The notes under the pieces were generated by a model, which saw only the letters and a list, made by a program, of their open reading frames with translations, was not told where the DNA came from and did no database searches. This document shows positions 23,501 to 32,974 of a DNA stretch of 64,000 bases, piece by piece. The translations under genes were made by a program, and so were the position numbers. Origin of the DNA: Bimastos eiseni (taxonomy: Eukaryota > Annelida > Clitellata > Crassiclitellata > Lumbricidae); contig OY365810.1 in the NCBI GenBank assembly GCA_959347315.1, positions 26,016,090-26,080,089 of the forward strand, in the 5' to 3' direction. The first letter of the stretch is position 1. Every line of letters starts with the position of its first letter.

Positions 23501-26500
23501 GTTTTATATATCGTCTTTTGTAAACTTGCGCCTTTTCATGATCTATTCATCCTTCAAACTAATCGTAGCATCTCTTATCCATTCATTCATCCTTCCACCC
23601 ATCCATTTTTTCAAAATATCCATTTCCGTCCATCCATCCATCTATCCACCAAAACATTTTGTTAGTGCCATTTCAAGACATATCTATAAATGCCTAAAAA
23701 GAGAGAGTGCAGTTTCAAGTGCTGATAAAAGATGCATGTAGGCAACATATGACCTAATGCGCATGTCATGATGACTCTTTGTAAATACTCAGAAGACTCA
23801 AAAGATGGCACCTTTTAAGTGAATTTTGAATAGATTATAACTCCTTCTGTGGCTATTATTATCCTGAGTGATGGAGCACTGCACAGCGTAGACCGCAATC
23901 AGAAAGTTATTTAAGCAATCTTACAAAGCTACATCTATGTCATGCAATAATTCTCAGCTAACTCAATAAAATAATTTTATGTTATTCTCATTTTACTTTT
24001 TCGTTTAAAGTATGCTCGTTAGTTATGACTAGTTAAGCGTTGCTCCTCAATCTAATTTCATCTAATCTCATTTTGGCCTCTATACTCGACTACTCTATAG
24101 GCCTATTTACCTCATTAATTGGCGCTACCTTGCGGGACCATTCCGTCCTTAATTGGATCTCCAGTGCAATAAGTTGAATGAATTAGTAATATAATAAAAT
24201 ATTAATGGGAATTGTACTTTGGATCGCCAAATAAACTTTAAGACGAATGAATTAATGAATTAATTAATTAATTAATTAATTAATGTCCAGTTGTCCAGTC
24301 AATGCAGTCAAATAAACACAGTTCTGTTATCGTTTGAAACATTGACTTACGAACGACGCAAGCCGCTGTAGATTATGTATTATCAAGTCGGTTAATATTC
24401 TACATAAGTTATAATTATTCGTATGGTTAGGATAGTTATTTATCATTTGAGACAAATCGCTCATCATTGCATTATGTACTGAAAGAAGTCGAAAAAGTTG
24501 CGAGTTTTCCTCAAAGTGTGTTTTCTTCCGTTTAATTATTGCGAAAGATAAACCTCTAATTATCGTTGGAACCGAAAATAGGCCTATATAGCTGTGAAAC
24601 AATTGTAGCACAGCATAAGTAATGATAGGCCAATAGTTTTTAGTTGTGTATTCCTGTTTATCAGAGCAATGAGTGCATGCTTGCTTGTGCGGAGATTTTT
24701 AAACCAGACACTTTGCAGTTTTTCACTACACGCTGTTTATATAAATTAATAATTTGTTTAAATAGTTTCATCGATAGATGCGATGTGTCTATACCTATTG
24801 TGATTTGTTGGTGAAATGAACATTTCAGATGAATCGCACGTGTTGAAGGAATTCCAACCTCGTGATGTAACTGGCACTGAACGAAAGTCACCTGGTACTG
24901 AAGGAATGTCACCTGATACTGAACGAAAGTCACCTGGAACTGAACGACGGTCACCTGAGACTGAGCGAAGGTCACCTGGTACTGAACGAAAGTCACCTGG
25001 TACTGAACAAGAATCACCAGTTACTGTGCAAAGATCCCATGTTACGAATGACTCCGCATCCAGCAAGTTACATTCATGGTCTGGCTTCGAAGCTAGGAGC
25101 TTTGAAGAATTTTCACCGGAAAGAGCTAGGCAGGAAGTAGAGTCTCAAAGCACTGACAATTCCAGATCAGACGCAGAAGAATCGCTGATATCCGTTCGTT
25201 CAGTGGATCATCACTCCAGGTCACTCGAACTTGACCTTGATCTATCGGCCTGGAAAGCAGAAATCGAGCAGCTCTTCCAGGGCCCGTCACTGACTTATGA
25301 TCAAGACTGGGAAGAAGAAATTGGTTTAGAGGGAGTCCTAAGAGATATGGTTGTTTGGGTCGGGTCATCTGATGGAGAAAGGGGTGATGGAACAGACCAT
25401 TATATTGGCAACTGTCTTCCATCCCTTCCGTCTTTGGAAGATGTTACCGAATTCGTCGTGGATCAAGCGAATCCGATTGTGGTCGAGGTTGCTGAGGAGG
25501 ATAAAGGGATGGGCTTCCTGCCTCTGCAGCCGAGGCGCTATCTGCGCGTCTTCAACGATGAGGACTCGCTGAGCATCATCAGCGAGCGCACTGAACCAAC
25601 CTGGAGCGACCAGGCATCCGTCGATCTCGATCTGCCAGCCTCTGAAACCGGTTTGCGCAGTGATGCCTTCGGTGCCAGCGACGACGACGACGACGAGAGT
25701 CTTGGAGTAACACGGCAGACTGACGCTGGCATTGACCGAGCCATCGATAGGATCGTCGACTTGGAAGCGCAGCTCTATCCCCCGACCTTTGACCTCGACG
25801 CTGAGATGGATCGTCTGGTGGCCGAGAATCGAGAACATCTGACGAGAACTAACGAGATGCTGTCGATTCTAACCAGGGAACCAGTAGACGAAATGAGAGC
25901 TTTCTGTACACACCAACATCCGGGTTCTTTATTGTATTCGGAACAGGAGAATGGCGACGATGATGATGATGCTGTTGTTGTTGATGATGATGATGATGAT
26001 GAAAACGCCTTCTTCAACAGGTCGTCCAATAGTCTCCATTTGGAAAGTGACACACAGATGTCTGCATCCGATAGGAAACCACAATTACTTCTGCCTTCGA
26101 GATCTACCGATTTGGGTGACGCTATCACCCCAGAACCAGTCAGCAATAACTGTCTAACTGTAGCTAATTATAAACGCTTGATTAATCCTCCTGAGGTAAT
26201 ACAATCGTTATCCGACAGTTCCGCCCATACTCTATACAATGTCCGCGGAAAGGAATACCGGATCCTGGGTCCACTCGAGAACGGAACTCTGTCACCGGAA
26301 GACATCGACAACAGTGCAGGAAATGGAACGAGATCAGTGGTCAAAAGGTCAAATGGAGGATTATTATCCGACGTCATCGTCTCCGCAAGTGTTAATAAAT
26401 TGCTGTATGTGTCATCTGTTGATGAGAAAATTGAAGAATTTGAAAGAGTCACATCTGACGCTTCTTCAGAAGATGATCGTCATTTGCCTGATGATTGGAG

Positions 26501-26591
26501 GATCTTGGACTGTGAAGGGAAACAAAACGACGTGGGCGTCGTTTCCTTGAATCAAACGAAGCCAATGAACCATTGGAGCGGAAAGCAGTGA
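20585..26591 (+). CDS. Slac2/Slp-type Rab effector with SHD1 (FYVE-related) domain
   Basis: Predicted effector that binds a GTP-loaded Rab (Rab27/Rab8/Rab3 group in known relatives) and links vesicles to downstream machinery. Coding exons: 20585-20715, 21437-21661, 22651-23414, 24829-26591, all with GT-AG borders and phases that join exactly (2883 nt, 960 residues). An acceptor at 20572-20573 implies an upstream 5' UTR exon. Residues 16-57 form the first SHD1 helix (LSDAER...EVLCRDEKLREQE, LKSEVEELRHRL). Residues 71-115 are a zinc finger with eight cysteines in four CxxC pairs (71/74, 88/91, 97/100, 112/115). QLYLKSGSWF at 120-129 matches the SGAWF-type Rab contact. The rest is acidic, Ser-rich and low complexity, with eight heptapeptide repeats and poly-Asp runs. 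A polyadenylation signal 100 bases after the stop and no C2 domains argue for a Slac2/exophilin-like protein instead of a Slp. Could also be a Slp isoform lacking C2 exons. Confidence 0.85.
21811..22018. repeat. Intronic element with 10-bp inverted ends
   Basis: GGTAGGACCG near 21812 and its complement CGGTCCTACC near 22010 bound about 200 GC-rich bases within intron 2 of the Rab-effector gene. Internal short stems (CGTTGC...GCAACG, TCACC...GGTGA) suggest a folded transcript or a miniature transposon. No target-site duplication is visible, so the class is open. Confidence 0.35.
23415..24828. other. Intron 3 of the Rab-effector gene
   Basis: Begins GTTGGAATAA and ends CATTTCAG. Contains CATC-rich runs near 23580-23650 and an AATT repeat at about 24246-24283. 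No further exon is needed to keep the frame. Confidence 0.6.
24873..25040 (+). repeat. Coding 21-bp minisatellite (8 heptapeptide repeats)
   Basis: Eight in-frame 21-base units encode GTERKSP, GTEGMSP, DTERKSP, GTERRSP, ETERRSP, GTERKSP, GTEQESP and the degenerate VTVQRSH. Each good unit offers a Ser-Pro next to basic residues, a possible Pro-directed or basophilic kinase site. It lies in the last coding exon of the Rab effector. Confidence 0.9.
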
Positions 26592-26691
26592 CGCATCAAC
26601 TACCTTCACCAGATTATACAACGCTCTACATCAGACTTGATGCTGATTTTCGTAACTGGTTAAAATCAATCTACATAGCTCTCAATAATTA

Positions 26692-26697
26692 AATAAA
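26692..26697 (+). terminator. Polyadenylation signal AATAAA of the Rab-effector gene
   Basis: AATAAA lies 101 bases after the stop codon, giving a short 3' UTR. This is the main evidence that the protein ends at 26591 without C2 domains. Confidence 0.6.
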
Positions 26698-26699
26698 AC

Positions 26700-27990
26700 C
26701 TAAAAGCCAAACACTCATAGCAGTAACAATGCCATCATATAGGCTTCTACGCCATTTAAACTTTTGAGCAAATGCTCATTCTAAGAAATGGGGAGAAAGA
26801 TCTCGTTGAGAAGTTAGGGAAGTTTAATAAATGGAGAGGTTGGGGTGGACGGGTTGAAAGTAGGGAAAGGAGTCGGAAGTCCTCAATACCGAAAATATTA
26901 ATGCAAGTTTCTCACATACCTCTTTCGTCTTCTTTCAACATATATAGCGACATAGTCGAAACTCAATCCTAAAATATTGTTCCAGTATAAAGTCCAGAAA
27001 ATTACATGTTCTGTGTGAACTGGTCTTTTGCAAAAATTAATCTTATTTAAAATGTTGTTTTTATGATCGCTGATGAGCACTTGCAACTACATCCACAAGA
27101 ACGGCAAATTCTGTGCAGAATGTGTGCAATTACTAGCCTTGGTGTAGATCATTTTTCACTTCATTATTTCCAAAAGTCTTAAGTACGTTTGTAAATTATG
27201 CTGTATAAAATTATGACAAAACGCCGTTTTTACGTATGCGCGATAATACTTTGTACTCGCTGACCAGAAGTGATTTGTTCTTTTAATATACTGGAGTAGA
27301 CAAAGTGCTTTCTGTGCCTTGCCCCATCCTACCTTTGTCCTCTTCGTCCGTCCTTGTTGGTCGGCTTTGTATAGCGCTGCACTTCTTCCTCAGGGTCCAT
27401 TCTAACGCGTTGTACTCCAGTCTTAAAACTGCTCTTTTTGCCGTGCTGGGATCGGAAGGAACTCTGGGTAGTCACCATAGATAGGTGCCATAAAAATCTT
27501 TGTAATGTGTGAATGAATGCGTCGTTTCCAGTTTGCGGGACAACTAAACAGTTCATTAACCTCCATGCTGTTGTCTTTGACGGAGGATGCTAGAGAAGTA
27601 TTCTGGTCCTATTGGAAGACTTTCATCGCATTCAACCGAAGAATCTTGCAGCCATCTTCACAGTCACAATATGATATATTCAACCTAACCATTCGTCTCA
27701 TGAATTGATCCTTTGCATATTAAGCCACGCGCTGCTGTGGAAATAAATATTTGTGTAGCGTACAGCTTTATTTTGTTTCCAGCTTATACGTTGTGATGAA
27801 AAAGATTAAAATAGAAAGAATACGCGATCACCTGAAGAATGTAAGGCTGTTGTCTGGCTGTAAAGGAAACATTTTCGTGTGACTCAATTGCCTTTATTAC
27901 AAAGTTATTCACGAGTTTTAGTGTTCTGTCTAATGCTTGCGTATACGTGCATGGAGGGCCTATGCTGGCCCTTCGCATCATTAATCTAAG
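26700..27990. other. Intergenic, nothing recognised
   Basis: Unique AT-rich sequence. Short ORFs on both strands have no recognisable domain. Confidence 0.4.
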
Positions 27991-27997
27991 TATTTTA

Positions 27998-28215
27998 TAG
28001 GATCCGTTATTATTGCCAATTGTACAAAAACTGAATAATCCCGCTTAGAGTACGGTCAGTCCGTCGCCAGTTTTGTACAGAATAGTTAGATGTCCAGAGC
28101 GCTTGAGGGCCAAACGAGATATAGGGACTTCGGAGGGACATTGGTCTTTGGCTCCATTCCGTTAGGGCAGCAACATTGAATGCACGAGGGTCATTGATCG
28201 TGCTACATCGAAGTT
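27998..28215 (-). mobile_element. Decayed LINE C-terminal remnant
   Basis: On the minus strand PRAFNVAALTEWSQ resembles the RAFSVAGPRLWNSLP motif of LINE ORF2 C termini, followed by a tail ending in a short AAT run. Heavily diverged. Confidence 0.35.
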
Positions 28216-29215
28216 CAACCAATATCCGAAGATAGAAGACTGAATGGCGAGACGGTTGTGGTAAGATAAATAGGTTAATAACTATAATAATTATAATGAG
28301 ACTAGAATGATGATAGCATTAAGAAAGAATGCTCTTCAGACGAGTGTTGCATGTCAGACAGGCCAGTTTGAATCTCGTCGCGTATTCTAAATGAAAGCAA
28401 TACAGCGTAAGTTAATTACAAGCAGCGTTCAGAAATATTGTACTAGTAGATGCAAACATCACATCGCGAGCCGTAGAATTCTGAATGCCTTGAAACTTGT
28501 TTTCAAGACTTGACATCACTGCAGCAGCAGAACAAGAGTTGGCGTTATCGAAGAAGACGACAGGGCTGGCTATGGTCTGACATCATAGACCTATATATCT
28601 GTAACAGTAGACCCTGTGTGAAGCATTTGCACTTGTGCAGTTAAGTATGCAGGCCCGATAAAACACATTTATTCTGCAGATGAAACCATGCATTCCCTTG
28701 TCATTTCTGATGCGTCAGCCTGTGGTAATACTGCAGTCACCATCGCTTGCAGCATAGTTTTGCATCAAAGGCTTGATATGTTCCTCACGAGTAATATTAG
28801 AACCTCAACCAGGATATTGTTGGAGTTCAATTCGATATTTAGGCCACTATTTGCACAAATTGGCCACTGGATAGAATCATAGGCTAGGCAACATTCGGTA
28901 ATAATGATCCAGATGGAACACAACGTGAGTTACGTGACTCGTTTATTATAGCCTACGTATAAGCTACAGGTGTTTATGTGTTTATTCTTATAGGCATTAT
29001 TGTTGATAGGCCTCTTCAGGCTACGTTACCATATAGCTTAATTCAACCCTTTTCTTCCCAAGCTTTTGTGCTAAATCGAAATTCTCGGCTCGTTCCCGGT
29101 TTGTGTGTATTCTTCTACAAGTTATTCTGCCGACGTTTAGTCTGTCTATCACAGACGTAATTATCTACGCGTTGTTATCTTCGTAGAATGATTTCCGTTA
29201 CTTGAAGCTTGCATG
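28216..29215. other. Intergenic, nothing recognised
   Basis: No gene or repeat supported. A short minus-strand frame near 28680-28880 (GLNIELNSNNILVEVL) is of unknown meaning. Confidence 0.35.
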
Positions 29216-29221
29216 TAGCCA

Positions 29222-30213
29222 GATACGAAGCCTGCTGATGAGAGATGCTGCCAGAGTGATAAGAGCATCTTCCAAGTTGAGGTCGTGATCGGCCTCATTT
29301 CGTTGACCAGTGTTCCAATGGCGATCTTGACGGAAAAATACATCGTGGACTGGATCAGGGACCAACTACTGGGGAACCAGGCATCGCTCGTTGCACAACT
29401 ACTCGATCCTTTGAATGAGGCGCTGGTTCTAGCTCCGTGATCTCGATCGCAGATGAGGCGCAGTACTACAGCTCAATGCTTGTGATACTAAAGGCACTGG
29501 TGGTGGCCGGCGTTCCAGCGCTTTCTTCCACCGTTCTCGAAACGCTGAGCGATCAGCGTGGTCGAAGTTACGGTGTTCTCCCGTCGCTATAGTCTGAATC
29601 ACAATGAAGGCATGACCTTGACCGCAATCATGTGGAGATACGCTTCCGTCTGGTTCTTTCAGCTTGGATCGTTTGTGGATGGTCTGTGCGGATACTTTGC
29701 TACCCTGCACCTGGGGTGCCTGGCCTACATGCTACGTCACGGATTGGACCCTACCACATCGACGCATCTATCACATCACGGTCCTTGAACTGGTCGTCAT
29801 GGTGACTTCTGTTCTCGGCTCTGCCGGCTTCTTGGTCCCTATCCCTATGGTCGTGATTGAAGTTCTGGGTATCCTCTTGGGAAACGTCCTCAACTCTTTC
29901 GCCTTCTTGTCAGACACCGGTGCGCGACGATCAAAGAATGGAAGAGGAGCTGAAGAGGTGGCAAGGTGAGGAACACGAAAACAATAGATGAGAGAGGAAG
30001 CGACGGGAAAGAAAGAGACGAAATAGGAACAGAAGATAGGGGAGTAGACGATAACGGAAGGGCACTTATGAGCGACAAAGAAGCAGGAGGTCAAGATATC
30101 GGAGACAGAATCATACTCTTGGAATCGGATGCGGAGGCTGATGAGGCAGAGAGAGATGGAGAGAGGAGAGGAAGAAGAGAACTGGTCGACATGAAAGGAG
30201 GGCAACATGATAG
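29222..30213 (+). pseudogene. Frameshifted multi-pass membrane protein, family not recognised
   Basis: Coding-like text continues across nearly 1 kb but switches frame about four times (29222-29440, 29434-29590, 29558-29770, about 29770-29969, then 29966-30213). Successive pieces contain hydrophobic helices: VEVVIGLISLTSVPMAIL, SSMLVILKALVVAGVPAL, VWFFQLGSFVDGL, and the longest at about 29780-29910 (ELVVMVTSVLGSAGFLVPI and on). A highly charged acidic tail follows (DERGSDGKERDEIG, LLESDAEADEAERD). The order reads like one protein with a membrane domain and a cytosolic tail broken by small indels. I do not recognise the family. It may instead be an intact gene with assembly errors. Confidence 0.4.
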
Positions 30214-30248
30214 TCCATTATGTTGCCCTCCTTTCACGTCGACCAGTT
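30180..30248. repeat. 29-bp near-perfect hairpin
   Basis: Arms 30180-30208 and 30220-30248 are complementary except for one A/C mismatch (30191/30237), with an 11-base loop. It contains GTCGAC near the outer end and AGGGCAACAT next to the loop. It could be a fold-back miniature transposon or a hairpin RNA. No flanking target-site duplication was seen. Confidence 0.75.
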
Positions 30249-30589
30249 GATGGAAAAAAGAAAGATGAAGATGGAGGTATACCCGGAAATGTTAGGAGGA
30301 AAAGCAACAGAGGCTGGTTTCGAGTCCTAATGAATATGCAGATTGCGATCAAAGTCCTGAGAAAGTAAGACAGTTAGATGACTCACGGAAAGCTGAAACT
30401 ACCACGGTAGTCAGTGTGATCTTTCTGCACAACCTTCCTGGCATGGACCACGGCGTTCTGTGACGCTGTTCAAGATGAATGCGCCGCTCGGCTGGACCGT
30501 GACCGTCATCGGAACCTATACTCGACTTCAAAACTGCCTGCACCATATACCTCAAAAATAGCTCCATTGACATGTACACTCAAAACTCG

Positions 30590-31020
30590 ATTACTGCAAT
30601 CCCATTTTCCTCAACCTTGAAGCTACGAACGCAACTCAAGCGTCTACAACTTGTCCAGTGGCAAAACCCACTAGCCAGAGTCGTCACCAGTGGACCCAAT
30701 TATCATCACATAACTCCAATACTCAAATCACTCCATTGGCTAAAAATCTTAGAGTACTCTATACATCCGCTTAAAAGTCCTATCTCGCTAGCATACAACT
30801 CCATACAATACTCCCAGCTCATAAATATCTTCGTGAACTCTTCACCATCCAGCTAACCCGCTCTACCCGATCATGTTCTTTTCTCACTCTTACAGCCTAC
30901 TCGACTTTTCAACTTCTCCAACCGAGCCATATCCAACGCCACACCACGCCTCTGGAACGATCTGTCTCATGAATTCCGTACGTTTTCGGTTCCTCCACTA
31001 TCACTGATTGACAGTGCATT
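30590..31020 (+). mobile_element. LINE ORF2 C-terminal remnant (frameshifted)
   Basis: Pieces in several frames spell the conserved order of an L2/CR1-type RT C terminus: LKRLQLVQWQNPLARVVTS, HITPILKSLHWL, YLRELFTIQLTRSTRSCSFL, then RLFNFSNRAISNATPRLWND. A different family from the GCGCTATATAAAT-tailed one, as far as can be judged. Dead. Confidence 0.65.
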
Positions 31021-31040
31021 TCAGCCAATTAGGACAAGGG

Positions 31041-31165
31041 TTTTAGCATTGCCTGCCCAACAGAGGACATCAGGCCAATAGGCCATCGTGTGCTCTTGTT
31101 GCCGGACGTCTGGCAACCCTTGGCAAAAAGATGACATGCCCTCTGTCCGGCAGGCAATGCTAAAA
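31041..31165. repeat. 30-bp inverted repeat with 65-base spacer
   Basis: Arms 31041-31070 and 31136-31165 pair with about three mismatches (TTTTAGCATTGCCTGCC on the left). The spacer holds a smaller stem GTTGCC...GGCAAC. A fold-back element or hairpin transcript at the end of the LINE remnant. Confidence 0.65.
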
Positions 31166-31670
31166 ACATGGCACCACACTTATTTTCGGTAGTTGAGTAG
31201 TGTATGTTGTTTGTTTTTAGTAATAGGCCTAACTGTGCAATGCCTTTTCTTTAAAACGGCCACTACATGTATTCGATGGCCAAAGGAAACGAACAGACTC
31301 TGCTGAATAGGAATCATTCTTACAAAGTAGGTTACAATATGAAAACTGTATCTTATCAGAAGCTCTGTGCGGATGCTATATGTAACGAAGATTAGCTGCA
31401 GACAGCTGGCTTCACCGAGAAATCCTTACATTACACTTCTCACGTTAATTGTGAAAGATGTAATTGATTAAAAAATAAATGCTTTGCAACATTATGATAA
31501 AAGCCTCAACCGACGTATTATGGCTCTCCAGTGTGACTTCGTTTCTACGTAATTTAGGAGACAAGTGAAACAGTCTTATGAGTTTTCCTCTCTGTGACCT
31601 GCTTTGTACCTGCGACTTCGCTTGTGGGTACTGTAGAAATGTTGAGATTACGATCACGAATAATTATGTC
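31166..31670. other. Intergenic, nothing recognised
   Basis: No feature supported. Confidence 0.35.
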
Positions 31671-31675
31671 GGTTC

Positions 31676-31882
31676 TTACACCACTCTTACACACCATCTC
31701 GCTTTCTCTGTTGTTGGCCCAATGGCATGGAATGCGCTACCATAATGCCTAAGGTTCATTCAGATGCATTTTACAGTAAACTTAAGAGGTTTTTTTCAGC
31801 CGGGATTGAGTCGGGAGCGCTCCTGAGTAGTAACCTTGAAGGGGCGCTATATAAATTTTTGCAATGAATGAATGAATGATTA
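31676..31882 (+). mobile_element. LINE 3' end with (GAAT)n tail
   Basis: Reads THHLAFSVVGPMAWNALP, then LRFIQMHF, the tail GGGAGCGCTCCTGAGTAG, GGGGCGCTATATAAAT and a short GAAT run. It is the clearest copy of the tail signature in this window. 5' truncated. Confidence 0.75.
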
Positions 31883-32327
31883 CGACAGTGATGACCATTA
31901 ACTGTGGAGCGTGTGCAAGTGTGTTGCTGGTGCAGAGGCGATGTTCAGTTGGGTGGCCAGAGCATAGATCCTGTGCGCCATCTGTGCCCAGACGCTTGCC
32001 TGCTGCTTCACCACCGGATTCATCTTTCCCGCGACTGCCCTCTTACACTTCGTCGCCTGTCTCTGCACACACTGTGAGAAACATCCGCTGTTCATTAAGC
32101 CTGTTTTGTTGTATTTGTAGCAATGAGAATCGTACATAAGACATACCTTAACAAAGCCAACAAAATCAGGATAGTCCGATTAAATTGACTTTCATTTCAA
32201 GGTGTTGTCATTTTGGTCTTGGGCTGACATCGCGTTACTCTATCAATAGGGCCAGATATTACAGAACCCACCGCTGTAATCTACATTATACAAATTACAC
32301 ATACAAGTACATACATAGCCTACATAT

Positions 32328-32394
32328 ATAGACAGACAGACAGACAGACAGACACACACACACATATATATATATATACATATATAGATATACA
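32328..32394. repeat. ACAG / AC / AT compound microsatellite
   Basis: GACA units pass into AC and then AT units. Confidence 0.9.
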
Positions 32395-32974
32395 AACAGA
32401 TGCAGCACAAGCAATTAATGATAATCTGTTTAGTCATGATTATAAATGTTACCTAAGCACCAAGATTTTCCTAAATCCTTTCTGCTTTGTTGCAGATGGG
32501 TATTTGTTTTGTGCTAGTAAACAAAGAAATCAAATGATGATGTCCTCAATAGTAGTCAAACCGACGCTATCAGTGAAACTAAGGCACCCAGTCACAGCCT
32601 ACAAAAGGACGAACCACTCATTTAAAACAATATTAATATTATTACACTATCACTACACACACACACCATCCAGTTAAAAGTAGTCAAACATCATCAGTAG
32701 TTGATACTTTACTACTTCTGTGTTTAAACAGATTCAAATGGTTGCTAGAGTAACCAAGGATTCTGACAAGGAATATGATTCTGAATTTCTGATAATGAAG
32801 TCACCAGATGTTATCATCAGTTAAAGCTGTGTTCATTAAGATGACAGCGTAACATTTGATTCGATTAGATTTCAGAGGCCAAAGAAGAGCCAGTGCCAAA
32901 AGCAGCTGCAAACAGTTAACTTGTCTCATAATCACCAGATTCAGACAGCTTAAAAAGAAATGCAAAGCCTTGTG

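Noticed and set aside
25365..26146. Minus-strand ORFs of 123-157 residues (poly-Ser/Thr)
   Set aside because: Shadow of the acidic poly-Asp region in the last Rab-effector exon.
26592..29200. C2-domain exons completing a Slp-type protein
   Set aside because: No C2-like motif was seen on the plus strand, and a polyadenylation signal directly follows the stop codon.
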